From Chitinophagaceae bacterium (GTDB taxonomy: Bacteria; Bacteroidota; Bacteroidia; Chitinophagales; Chitinophagaceae): a stretch of 64,000 nt of DNA. Where the stretch lies: positions 186,001 through 250,000 of the forward strand of contig JADKJC010000004.1 of the NCBI GenBank assembly GCA_016722465.1, read 5' to 3'. Shown here one piece after another: positions 54,300-63,405 of the stretch; the first letter of the stretch is position 1; each line of letters opens with the position of its first letter. Under the pieces are notes generated by a model. It ran no database searches, was not told the DNA's origin, and saw nothing but the letters and a program-made list of their open reading frames with translations. Made by a program: the position numbers and the translations under genes.

Positions 54300-55313
54300 T
54301 CAGTTATTTTGAGCTCCAACGGTAATGTTCACATTCAGTTTGCCGGTGGCATCCGTTGTATTGGCAATTGTTTTTTGCCTGATGTGCGGCGTTGCCGGAA
54401 CGGCTCCTTCCTTATAAATAAATAATCCGCCGTATACACCACATTGTGTGGCATCCACACCCAAAAAACTTCCCGGGCTTTGCAGGTGATAATTATGTGT
54501 GTAGCTGAATACAAAGCCTGACTGATTGACAAATAAACCGGCCGCATCTGCATTGATGTAATTATTGTTATTGGTATTTAGCAACCAGCTTGGCGACATT
54601 ACAAATACATTGTTGTTAAAAGTATTGTAGTCGCACCCGTAGGGTGCAAATAGGTTGGTATAGCTGCACAAAAAAATATTATTCTCAAACAAGGCATAGG
54701 TACAAGAATTTAAAGGATAACTATTGCTGGTGGTGAGGAACACATTGTTACGGGCAACCTCGCCATTTTTAGCGTAAATAAGCTGCCCTGCTATAATGTT
54801 GTTTACAAACAAACTATTGGCAGCATTTACCAGGTTGATGTTTCCTTTTATTACGTTTCCTTCAATGCGGTTATTGTAGGAAACCGGCAGGTAATCATAA
54901 CTAACCGTTTGAATGCTGTTTCGTTTTAACAGCAGGTAGTTAACATTTCCACCAATAGAAATGTCCCCGCCAAATTCAATGCCTTCCATGTGAAGTGAAT
55001 CGGCATTGGGGCCGATGGTGATGGTATTGGCGATGATGGTTTTTCCGGTTGCATTCGTAGAGTCAGGGTAATGCCCGGCACCATAAACAGTAAGCCGTTT
55101 ATCTATTGTATTTGGAGAAATGAATGCTCCACCAGGCAGGTAGATGGTATCGCCATTAGCAGCAGTACTGTAAGCATCAATAAAAGGTTGGTTACCATAA
55201 AATGCCTGTTGTTGCCCGCCGGGTTTCTGCAGCATAACTACTTTTTGTGCCTGCAGTTGTAATGTAAAAATTACTGTTACCAGGCAAAGGATATTTTTCA
55301 TAACAACAATCAT
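54300..55313 (-). CDS. Exported beta-helix protein (paralogue A)
   Basis: The signal peptide starts at MKNILCLVTVIF (residue 5). The body has the same motifs as its neighbour (DTIYLPGGAFISP, RLTVYGAGHYPDST, HMEGIEFGG, FNNNVFVMS) and the same end (KLNVNITVGAQNN), only 10 nt away. It is a recent tandem duplicate; function unknown. It is first in the minus-strand block of exported proteins. Confidence 0.7.
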   Translation of the reverse strand: MIVVMKNILCLVTVIFTLQLQAQKVVMLQKPGGQQQAFYGNQPFIDAYSTAANGDTIYLPGGAFISPNTIDKRLTVYGAGHYPDSTNATGKTIIANTITIGPNADSLHMEGIEFGGDISIGGNVNYLLLKRNSIQTVSYDYLPVSYNNRIEGNVIKGNINLVNAANSLFVNNIIAGQLIYAKNGEVARNNVFLTTSNSYPLNSCTYALFENNIFLCSYTNLFAPYGCDYNTFNNNVFVMSPSWLLNTNNNNYINADAAGLFVNQSGFVFSYTHNYHLQSPGSFLGVDATQCGVYGGLFIYKEGAVPATPHIRQKTIANTTDATGKLNVNITVGAQNN

Positions 55314-55457
55314 TTAATTGCTCAAAGTAACATTGGTTGTTCCTGCTTTCCATTGATGGCAGGCAATGAAATGACTGATGCCGATCAGGCATTTTGAAAC
55401 AATGATAGTGTTGAATGAATCTTTGGCCCTGGGGAGCCCTGTTGCTGGTTCTTGTAT

Positions 55458-56356
55458 TTATTTTAAAAAGCGGTTATAGTTGCGTTTTTTTCCAGTGCTG
55501 GCTTTAAAGAAACGCCATACATAGCTGTATACATCAATATCGCCGGGATAATCATGCTTTCCACCAATTACTTTTAGTAATACAACAGGAGGCTTTGCTG
55601 CACCCACAAAAAAATGCCCTTCAATTGTTTTGTGATCACTGGTGTCTGTATCTGGAAAAGGAATTATTGTTGGTTCGCCTGTATATCCTGCCAATTTAGC
55701 CCAGTAATAAAAAGTATTCTCACTGCTGCGAACCAGGCCAAAGCTGGCATTGTTCACAAACATTTCCCCGCCATTGTAGGGGTTCACTCCATCCTCCGTT
55801 CCATTAATAATCAATACAGGCAGTGCTTTATTGGCCAATACACAATCGCAGGAAGCAGCATCGGGCATATTGGCAACAACCGCTGCAATGGCTTTTATTT
55901 TATCCGGCATGGTAAGGCCTAGCTTATAAGCCATGTGCCCGCCGCCGGAAAAACCTGCTGCATACACTTTGTTTTTACTGATGTGGTATTTGCTGTTAAG
56001 GTAATTGATCATGGCAGTAAAAAAGCCTGCTCGTTAATGTCTTCTTTATTGGCAGCAGCAGTGGAGTATTTCCGGCATTCATTCCAGTAACGCTGGTACC
56101 CATCCGGGTATACAACCAGCAATTTTTCGCTGGCTGCCATTCCTTCCAGTTTGTTTGTACGCTTCAGCATATCATCGCTGCTGCCACCGGAGCCATGCAT
56201 AATGAACAGGAGGCTGCCACCGTCCATGGCTGTTGAAGGTTTATTGTATTTAAATGTTCTGTAATGCCCTTCTATCAATAACGAATCTGTGATCAGCTGG
56301 CAATTGCCTGCTGAATAAAACAGCAATAGTAAAAAAACTGCCATTCCTTTTTTCAT
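55458..56356 (-). CDS. Secreted PHB-depolymerase-like esterase, one frameshift
   Basis: Frames starting near 56356 and at 56012 join into ~300 residues. A signal peptide is followed by LFIMHGSGGSSDDML, the nucleophile elbow VYAAGFSGGGHMAY, Asp region LIINGTEDGVNPY and His in VIGGKHDYPGD: a complete alpha/beta-hydrolase triad of the polyhydroxybutyrate-depolymerase/feruloyl-esterase type. The break near 56015 is a single base. It lies just upstream of the beta-helix genes, 145 nt away, same strand. Confidence 0.8.
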
Positions 56357-56473
56357 GGTTGTGCTGCAATTTGAATGCTCGATAAAGGTATCAATTTGCA
56401 ATCGAACTGTTAAACAGTGATTTCAATGCCCGTTGGTCTATATTTTTTATGTTTATCTTTATCGCAGTTCTGT

Positions 56474-56535
56474 TGTGAATGGTGAATCGTGAATGGGCCT
56501 GATGCATTCCTGGTTATTGACAATTGATAATTCAC
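56474..56535. repeat. Heptamer microsatellite in a spacer
   Basis: GTGAATG/GTGAATC/GTGAATG units (56474-56496), then ATTGACA/ATTGATA units (56516-56531), lie between the divergent esterase and MG2 genes. They belong to the same 7-bp class as 12098-12127 and 15568-15680. Confidence 0.45.
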
Positions 56536-56571
56536 CAGGGACTGTTTTTTTTACATCCAAACAATTATTCA

Positions 56572-58914
56572 ATGCCAAAAATTGCTCACAGTGTTATAGT
56601 CTTCCTTTTATTATGTATAGGTTTTCAAAATAGTTTATTGGCACAGGAGCCAGATGTGATTTTGAATACTGCAGAAACCAGGTACATGCAGGAAAAAATG
56701 TACATCCATACCGATAAAAGCATCTACAGCAGTGGCGAAACGGTATGGTTCAAAGCATACATCGCTGCAGATAATTTGCCATTGGCCATCAGTAAAACCG
56801 TGTTTGCCGAACTGATCAATGATAAGGGCATGGTACTGCAAAGAAAGACGATGCCCCTGATCCTTTCCGGTGCTTCTGCTGATTTTATTTTACCTGATAC
56901 ACTGCCTGATACCCGCCTGTTCATTCGTGCCTATACCGGGTGGATGCTGAATTTTGATTCCAGTTTGTTATATGTGAAACCCATCCAGATCATTCCTAAA
57001 AAAGGCCTGCCTAAAAAAGCGGCTACTCCTCCCGTTTATTCTGTAACATTTTTTCCTGAAGGGGGCGACCTGGTGGAAGGTGTTGAATCGCATGTGGCTT
57101 TTAAAGCAACCGATATGGAAGGGACGCCTGTTTTTGTTAAAGGGGAAGTGTTGAACAATAAAAATAAAAGCATAGTATCCTTTACATCGCTCCATGATGG
57201 CATGGGTTTTTTTATATTACAGCCATTGCCCGGAGAAACCTACAAAGCCGTTTGGAAAGATAAAAAAGGCAAACAGTTTGAAACCATGCTGCCCGCTGTA
57301 AAAAAGGATGGGGTGGTGCTAACGATTGGCTTTCCCAACAATCAATTGCATTACTCATTAACAAGGCCTGATACTGCCAGCCCTGCTTTTTTGCGTTATA
57401 CGGTAGTTGCACAAATGCAGCAGCGCATGTTGTATGGGGCACAGATCAACCTTACTAAAAAAAATGCTGCTACTGCTCCAATCCCTACCGATAGTATGCC
57501 CGATGGTGTGCTGCAGATCACCGTTTTTAATGCAGCAATGGTACCGGTGGCAGAAAGGCTGGTATTTGTAAACAATAACAATTACTCTTTTATTACCGAC
57601 CTTCATTTGATAGAGAAGAATATCATCAAACGTGGCCGCAATGTGATACAGGTGGATGTAGGAGGTACGTTGCTCAGCAATCTTTCGGTATCAGTTACAG
57701 ATGGCGATATCAACCCCGTTGGTAAAAATGAAGAGAATATTTATTCCCAGTTGCTGATGAGCAGCGATCTGAAAGGGTATGTGTACAATCCTGCTTATTA
57801 TTTTTCCAGCGATGATGATTCGGTGAAACAGCACCTTGACCTGGTGATGATGACCAATGGCTGGAGAAGGTTTAAGTGGGAAAACCTGCTGGCAGATCAA
57901 TGGCCGGTATTGAATTACCAGCCCGAAGATTATCTTGCCATTAGTGGCAAAGTGATCGGGTTGGCCCGGTCGGCTTTCTATGGCCGGAATATTACCGGCA
58001 TCCTGCAAACCAAAACGGGTAACAAACCCTCTTTCTTTAATATTCCCATTAATGAAAAGGGTGATTTTTACCAGTCATCCCTTTACTTTTTTGACACGGC
58101 CAAATTGTATTACCAGTTCAGTAATGATAAGGATAAAAGCCTTACCGGAACGGCTTCATTCAGTTTTAAAAATAGTTTCATTAAAGCACCGTTGCTTACG
58201 AAAGACATGCTGGTAAATTTGTATTTGCCGGAAAGGATCGACAGCAGCATCGCAGCTAAAACAGGCAACCTTGCTGCCCTGCGGCGTACTCAGCTGGCTG
58301 CCAGTACTAAAGTACAGGTGCTGGATGAAGTTGGCGGTGATGGCTATACCTTCACTACGGAAGATGATCCTTTTGCGAAATCATCCCCGGGTGTGCTGGC
58401 TTACCTGCAGGGTAAAGTAGCCGGGCTGCAGATTAGCATGAATGGCCAGGGAAGCGCTTCCTGGCGTGGCAGCACCCCCAGTTTTTTCCTGAATGAAAAC
58501 CCTTCTGATATCGGCATGCTGCAATCGGTGAACATGAATGATGTGGCGATGATCAAAGTGTTCAGGCCGCCTTTTATGGGAGCAGCCGGTGGTGGTGCCG
58601 GCGGTGCCATTGCCGTGTACACGAAAAAAGGCGTGACTGAAAATGCGTCTTTCAAAGCCTTGCCTTCTACCAATATATTTGGTTATTCTGCCATCAGGGA
58701 ATTTTATTCACCTGATTATTCCGTTAACACCGATCCTTTTGCAAAAGATTACCGCACAACGTTGTACTGGAATGGCAATATTTACATTGATAAAAATGTA
58801 CGCAGGATCACTTTGCCGTTTTATAACAGCGACAATTGTAAAAAACTAAGAGTGATCGTGGAGGGGCTGAATGAACTGGGGCAACTGACAAGGGAAGAAA
58901 AGATTTTTGAGTAG
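56572..58914 (+). CDS. MG2-domain protein with TonB-plug-like C-terminus
   Basis: I start at 56572 (MPKIAHSVIVFLLLCIG, a signal peptide) rather than the earlier frame start. The ~780-residue protein has an MG2-like domain (KMYIHTDKSIYSSGETVWFK), an FFPEGGDLVEGVESHVAFKA segment and further Ig-like units. The C-terminal region resembles a TonB-receptor plug (LAYLQGKVAGLQIS ... VNMNDVAMIKVFRPPFMGAA, GGAIAVYTKKG). Such fusions occur in Bacteroidota outer-membrane systems. The remnant at 36256-37354 is its decayed relative. Confidence 0.75.
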   Translation: MPKIAHSVIVFLLLCIGFQNSLLAQEPDVILNTAETRYMQEKMYIHTDKSIYSSGETVWFKAYIAADNLPLAISKTVFAELINDKGMVLQRKTMPLILSGASADFILPDTLPDTRLFIRAYTGWMLNFDSSLLYVKPIQIIPKKGLPKKAATPPVYSVTFFPEGGDLVEGVESHVAFKATDMEGTPVFVKGEVLNNKNKSIVSFTSLHDGMGFFILQPLPGETYKAVWKDKKGKQFETMLPAVKKDGVVLTIGFPNNQLHYSLTRPDTASPAFLRYTVVAQMQQRMLYGAQINLTKKNAATAPIPTDSMPDGVLQITVFNAAMVPVAERLVFVNNNNYSFITDLHLIEKNIIKRGRNVIQVDVGGTLLSNLSVSVTDGDINPVGKNEENIYSQLLMSSDLKGYVYNPAYYFSSDDDSVKQHLDLVMMTNGWRRFKWENLLADQWPVLNYQPEDYLAISGKVIGLARSAFYGRNITGILQTKTGNKPSFFNIPINEKGDFYQSSLYFFDTAKLYYQFSNDKDKSLTGTASFSFKNSFIKAPLLTKDMLVNLYLPERIDSSIAAKTGNLAALRRTQLAASTKVQVLDEVGGDGYTFTTEDDPFAKSSPGVLAYLQGKVAGLQISMNGQGSASWRGSTPSFFLNENPSDIGMLQSVNMNDVAMIKVFRPPFMGAAGGGAGGAIAVYTKKGVTENASFKALPSTNIFGYSAIREFYSPDYSVNTDPFAKDYRTTLYWNGNIYIDKNVRRITLPFYNSDNCKKLRVIVEGLNELGQLTREEKIFE

Positions 58915-58941
58915 TGAAATTTGTGCGACAAAAGCAATTCT

Positions 58942-59320
58942 TTATTTTTTTTGATATTCCTTCAATAGTTTTAATGTGTGCTGTAATGATTGGTTACTTT
59001 CCCATGATTGATGGCCGGGTATGATATAAGCAGGGTGGGGGAATTGCCGCTGTATCTTTTTGATGGTGCCTGTTTAGAATACTGTCGAGCAAAGGTTGCA
59101 ATTGGGTGGAGTCCCATGGTGTGTCGATCATTACCACGCCGCTGTCGGTTACCAGGTACATTCCGTTGGCAGGGTATAAAGTGCCTTTGTAGTTGTTGTA
59201 GGTAGTGTAAATATAAAAGCTGCCGGTGAGCGGCGTAATCGTTAATGCCGCTTTTTTATCCTGTGCCATCAGGTATGTTGAAAAAAATAATACCATCATT
59301 AAAGCCTGTATCAGTCGCAT
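58942..59320 (-). pseudogene. Class B1 metallo-beta-lactamase with internal deletion
   Basis: The N-terminal part has a signal (MRLIQALMMVLFFSTYLMAQ) and the B1 start (YIYTTYNNYKGTLYPANGMY, VVMIDTPWDSTQLQPLLDSI). After ~95 residues the sequence jumps to the family C-terminus in another frame (YIIPGHQSWESNQSLQHTLK, LLKEYQKK). About 120 residues are missing, including the HxHxD zinc motif, so no active enzyme can be made. It is either real decay or an assembly collapse. Confidence 0.65.
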
Positions 59321-59342
59321 GTTATGTATTTGTTTTTTTTGA

Positions 59343-59849
59343 TTATTCAGCAATCAATTTTTTTATTGTTGCCTGGTACTGCAACCAGTCATAGCCTTCC
59401 AGTTTTGTAGTAATTATTTTACCGTTTTTATCCAATAAAAAGGTAGTTGGAAAAACGGTGATGCCCAGGTCTTTCATACTCGTGGATGAACGGGCAAACA
59501 CAATATTCCCCGAAGCAAACCTGCTGCGGAAAATATTTATCCTTTCACTTTCTTCATCTGTGATATAAACAATTTTAAATACCGGTGAATTGATGCCGGC
59601 TGCCAACTGATTCAGCACAGGTGTTTCCCTGGCACAATCTACACACCAGGTTTGAAAGCAGGAAACGATCAGCACATTCCCTTTCAGCTCATTGATGCTC
59701 AATTTCCGATTGCTGTCTGTGATTAACAAAGGAGTATCGGCAAATTTCATTTTAGGTGGAAATAAATTACGGAGCTTCGACCTGCCGGCCCATGCTGCCA
59801 AAGCCAGCGCCATTAACAATGGTATAATGTAGGGCTGATATTTTTTCAT
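59343..59849 (-). CDS. TlpA/thioredoxin-like exported redox protein
   Basis: The 168-residue protein has a membrane anchor or signal (PYIIPLLMALALAAW) and a thioredoxin fold with active-site CVDC in CFQTWCVDCARETP and the cis-Pro loop GITVFPTTFLLDKNGKI. It probably reduces disulfides outside the cytoplasm, for example during cytochrome c maturation, as TlpA/ResA proteins do. Its start overlaps the end of the FemAB-like gene by 4 nt. Confidence 0.8.
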   Translation of the reverse strand: MKKYQPYIIPLLMALALAAWAGRSKLRNLFPPKMKFADTPLLITDSNRKLSINELKGNVLIVSCFQTWCVDCARETPVLNQLAAGINSPVFKIVYITDEESERINIFRSRFASGNIVFARSSTSMKDLGITVFPTTFLLDKNGKIITTKLEGYDWLQYQATIKKLIAE

Positions 59850-60991
59850 TTGAATACGGATCGTTCGGTTAAATTATAATTGGCTGCTTTATTAAATCGT
59901 TTTAAAAAATAGTTGATGGTGATCTTCACCACCAGGTTGTTCACTTTGATGTAGTTGAATACCTGCCTTGGTTGTGCACCGGCATTGCCCTTTGCTTCCC
60001 TGCCTGTCCTTCCCAGTTCCAGCAGGTCAAATTTTTTGCCGATCATAGTACGGATACCGGCAAACAAAATATTAAAGTAAAGGTTGCTGGTTTTATTTAC
60101 TTCATAATCCAGACCAATAAAATGAGTTTCCATGGTATGTTGATAAAAAATAAAAGTATAGAAGCCAACCATTATTCCATCCAGGTACAGCGCATGAAAC
60201 TCAAAGTTCTGTTGCAGGTCTTTTTTTAATTCATAAAAGTAAGCGTTGTTGATGGTACCCAGTTTTACGGTTTGTTTATTTACAACATTCCAATATAGCC
60301 GGTCAATGGCTGCAGCCTGTTCTTTAATGCCGGCCGCATTCAGTTCTTTTGTTTCAATGTTTTCAAAACGCTGTATGATTTTTTTTGCCCGTTGGCGGTA
60401 ATCCTTTTTCAGGCTTTTGAGGTAATCATCAAAACTCAACCACGGCTCCTTCCTGCTGATCTCCATGGTAACATCGCCATTAAAAAAATGATAACCCGAT
60501 AACTGGCAGCGCTGCTCAATAAAAATGCCGGGGCAATCTTTAATGATGATACCCCCTGGCTTATATTGATTTTGTTGCTGAAATAATTCAATGGCGTCAA
60601 ACAGCAATGGCTGGTGAGCAGGATCTTTAAAATAAAAGCCTTCAAAATTGATCCTGAACAAGTGTCCGCAAACCAATAAGGGTACCTGGGCAGGCAGCAG
60701 TACGCCTATCAATTTGGAAAGCAGGGCGGGCCGGCGGTTAAAATTCAAATGATTGTGTTGAAACCGGAATTGCTGTAAGTATAACAGGCCGATCAATTCT
60801 TCTTTTAAAAATACCTGTACATACTGAGTGGTGATATTTTCAACTGCGGCGTTTTCAAAAGCCTGCAGGTGCCTGCTTTGCAGGTGATGACCCGGCGGTA
60901 AAAATTCATCCCAGCTTTGCTGGCAGGCGGCAACCTGTTCTGTATTGATAATGGTAATATTCAAACTGTTGTTGGGGAGTTGGTAATACAC
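59846..60991 (-). CDS. FemAB/GNAT-like transferase
   Basis: The 381-residue protein has the Acetyltransf_6/FemAB pattern: VFLKEELIGLLYL early, FDDYLKSLKKDYRQRAKKII, then the second acyltransferase fold FEFHALYLDGIMVGFYTFIF and FIGLDYEVNKTSNLYFNILF. Such enzymes add amino acids or acyl groups to cell-wall or glycan precursors. GTG is the only plausible start; a TACATTTG element at 61001-61008 leaves almost no leader. Translationally coupled to the TlpA-like gene. Confidence 0.7.
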   Translation of the reverse strand: MYYQLPNNSLNITIINTEQVAACQQSWDEFLPPGHHLQSRHLQAFENAAVENITTQYVQVFLKEELIGLLYLQQFRFQHNHLNFNRRPALLSKLIGVLLPAQVPLLVCGHLFRINFEGFYFKDPAHQPLLFDAIELFQQQNQYKPGGIIIKDCPGIFIEQRCQLSGYHFFNGDVTMEISRKEPWLSFDDYLKSLKKDYRQRAKKIIQRFENIETKELNAAGIKEQAAAIDRLYWNVVNKQTVKLGTINNAYFYELKKDLQQNFEFHALYLDGIMVGFYTFIFYQHTMETHFIGLDYEVNKTSNLYFNILFAGIRTMIGKKFDLLELGRTGREAKGNAGAQPRQVFNYIKVNNLVVKITINYFLKRFNKAANYNLTERSVFK

Positions 60992-61032
60992 TTTGCTGCT
61001 TCAAATGTAAAGCATATTCTTTTTGCAGTGAT

Positions 61033-61480
61033 CTATTCAATGGTTTCAATCACGTATTGGTTGTTATTTACTTCAGTGGTAGCGCCAACCGTTAGTCCCA
61101 TTAGTTTACTGCCCAGCGGTGATTGTGGCGACAAAGCCGTGACCTTTACCCCATCAATTACTGCCCTCCCCAATGCCGTACTTATGAATAAATAGCCCCT
61201 GTTGGTATTTACCAGGCTGCCGTTGACAATACTGGTAGCAGTGATTGCCGGGTTTATTTTTTCCATGGCTGCTTTTTGTATCTGTACTTCTTTTAACTGG
61301 TCACGTTTTTGAGCCTGTTCAATCTGCAGCATGGCCAGAGCAGTTTCATGTTTGTCGCCTGCCGTGCTTTTGGTTTCATTGCTGCCACTTTCTTTCAGGT
61401 CGGCCAGTACCTGCTGCAGCAACTCCAGTTTGCTATTTACCTTTGAAGGTAGTGCTGGTGTATTTTTGTTTGAGTGTCAT
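61033..61480 (-). CDS. GreA/GreB C-terminal-like protein, one frameshift
   Basis: From 61480 (MTLKQKYTSTTFKG) a single-base break near 61440 leads into the frame 61422-61033. That frame has a helical hairpin-like part (GDKHETALAMLQIEQAQKRD) and the GreA C-terminal fold (GYLFISTALGRAVIDG ... ALSPQSPLGSKLMGLTVG). It lacks most of the GreA coiled-coil length, matching the short Bacteroidota family often misnamed 3-oxoacyl-ACP synthase. A role at RNA polymerase is inferred. Confidence 0.7.
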
Positions 61481-61647
61481 GTTGGATAAGCAAAAGTAAG
61501 GGGTGGCGTTTACAATGTGTCCCATCATTGTATATCCTGCCATTATAGCGATTAATTGCCTTTAACAAATTAATGAATGCATTTTTGCAAGTGACTGATC
61601 TTTTTAGGACTTTAGTGTAAGTAAAATCATTACTGACTGTTTTCAGC

Positions 61648-62766
61648 ATGCAAAAAAAGCAAACTATGCAAAAAATATCCAGGCGTTCATTCCTTCACCA
61701 TGCCGGTGTGGGAGCCGGAGCGGTGGCCATTGCTGCTACGCTGCCTTCTTTTATCCATCTGCAGGAGGGTAAAAAACTCAACATCGCATTGTGTGGTTTG
61801 GGGCGTTATGCCGGTTACCTGGCAGAGGGATTGGAAACAGCAAAGCACTGCAGGCTGGCTGGTATCATCACCGGTACACCATCTAAAGCAGTCGAATGGA
61901 AAAAGAAATACAATATCCCGGACAAGAATATTTACAACTACCAGAACTTTGATGAGATCATCCATAATAATGACATTGACCTGGTATACGTAGTGTTGCC
62001 CAATTCCATGCACAAGGAATATACACTACGGGCGGCAAAAGCCGGCAAGCATGTGATCGTGGAAAAGCCAATGGCCCTGAATGCAAAAGATTGCGAAGAT
62101 ATGATTGCTGCCTGTAAAACTGCCGGGGTACAGCTGGCCGTTGGTTACCGCCTGCATTATGAACCTTATAATATGGAAATAAAAAGACTCGGGCAGGAAA
62201 AGGTATTTGGACAGGTACGGTTGATTGAGTCGTCACTCGGTTATAAAACCAGTGATCCAACTGAATGGCGTTTACACAAAGCTTTATCCGGCGGTGGCCC
62301 CCTGATGAACCTGGGTGTTTATTGTGTTCAATGCAGCCGCTATATTTTAGGAGAAGAACCTGTTTCTGTTACGGCACAGTTTGGGCCGGTAACCAATAAG
62401 GAATTATTTGCTGAAGTAGAAGAACTGATCACCTGGCAAATGGATTTCCCAAGTGGTGCAGTGGCTACTTCTTCTACCAGTTACAATTGCCGGATCGACC
62501 GGCTGTATGCCGGAGCGGAGAATGGTTTTTTTGAACTGAGCCCTGCAATCAGTTATGGTCCGTTCAAAGGAAGAAGTACCAATGGTGAAATGAATTTTCC
62601 CGTAATCAACCAACAGCAAACACAAATGGATGAGATATCAAAAGTAATTCTTGCTAACAAGCAATTGCCGGAGCATATTGCAGGTGTAGAGGGATGGAAG
62701 GATATGAAAGTGGTGGATGCAATTTATGAATCGGCCGGCAATGGGAGGAGGGTGAAAATCAGCTAG
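61648..62766 (+). CDS. Tat-exported Gfo/Idh/MocA oxidoreductase
   Basis: A twin-arginine signal (KISRRSFLHHAGVGAG) is followed by a Rossmann domain (LNIALCGLGRYAGYLAEGLE), VYVVLPNSMHKEYTLRAAKA and the family EKP motif (GKHVIVEKPMALNAKDCEDM). The second domain includes GGGPLMNLGVYCVQCSRYIL. The enzyme probably oxidises or epimerises a sugar with a bound NAD(P) in the periplasm, like glucose-fructose oxidoreductase. The start may be the later Met at 61666. Confidence 0.85.
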   Translation: MQKKQTMQKISRRSFLHHAGVGAGAVAIAATLPSFIHLQEGKKLNIALCGLGRYAGYLAEGLETAKHCRLAGIITGTPSKAVEWKKKYNIPDKNIYNYQNFDEIIHNNDIDLVYVVLPNSMHKEYTLRAAKAGKHVIVEKPMALNAKDCEDMIAACKTAGVQLAVGYRLHYEPYNMEIKRLGQEKVFGQVRLIESSLGYKTSDPTEWRLHKALSGGGPLMNLGVYCVQCSRYILGEEPVSVTAQFGPVTNKELFAEVEELITWQMDFPSGAVATSSTSYNCRIDRLYAGAENGFFELSPAISYGPFKGRSTNGEMNFPVINQQQTQMDEISKVILANKQLPEHIAGVEGWKDMKVVDAIYESAGNGRRVKIS

Positions 62767-62811
62767 TATCTTTTTTGCAGGTGTTAGCATTATTATTGAA
62801 ATGGCCAACTG

Positions 62812-63393
62812 ATGAAAAAACAATATTTACTGATCGTTATTGCCGCCGGGATCTTTTTTCAAAACTGCAATAGTTCAAACTCAGAACCAGTTACTGGCAC
62901 TGATTTACATGCTGAAAAATATGTGTGCCTTCCCTGCGGACAGCCTTGTGATGACATTGGCTACACAAAGCCTGGTAGTTGTAAGGACTGCAGTATGGAG
63001 CTGGTTAGAATGTCATCCATCATATTTAAAAGTGTATTGCCCAAAAATCTGTATGCACACATCAGCCAGGCCGGAAAGGACAATGTGCTATTGCTGGATG
63101 TAAGAACCCCGGAAGAATTTAATGGCGCTGCGCCAGATAAATTTGGCAGGCTGAAAAATGCCGTCAATATCCCGGTGCAGCAACTGGCAGAAAGAATAAA
63201 AGAACTGGAACCTTATAAAAGCAAAGAGATCATTGTGTATTGTTCTCACAGTCACCGCAGCCCTGCGGCCAGTTACCTGCTTACACAAAAAGGATTTCTT
63301 TATGTAACCAATATGCAATATGGTATGCACCTGTGGAAGCAGCAGGTAACTGATAAAGAGAGTAATGATAGTTTGTATGTGAGCCAGCAGTAA
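62812..63393 (+). CDS. Rhodanese lipoprotein with Cys-rich metal-binding segment
   Basis: A lipobox (FQNC) is followed by a Cys cluster (VCLPCGQPCDD ... GSCKDCSMELVRM) similar to small heavy-metal-binding domains, then a rhodanese domain (LLLDVRTPEEFNGAA; active-site Cys in IVYCSHSHRSPAASYL). Periplasmic rhodaneses act in sulfur transfer or thiol redox. The Cys-rich part suggests metal binding. It lies 46 nt after the oxidoreductase gene. Confidence 0.8.
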   Translation: MKKQYLLIVIAAGIFFQNCNSSNSEPVTGTDLHAEKYVCLPCGQPCDDIGYTKPGSCKDCSMELVRMSSIIFKSVLPKNLYAHISQAGKDNVLLLDVRTPEEFNGAAPDKFGRLKNAVNIPVQQLAERIKELEPYKSKEIIVYCSHSHRSPAASYLLTQKGFLYVTNMQYGMHLWKQQVTDKESNDSLYVSQQ

Positions 63394-63405
63394 GGCCGTT
63401 GCTTA

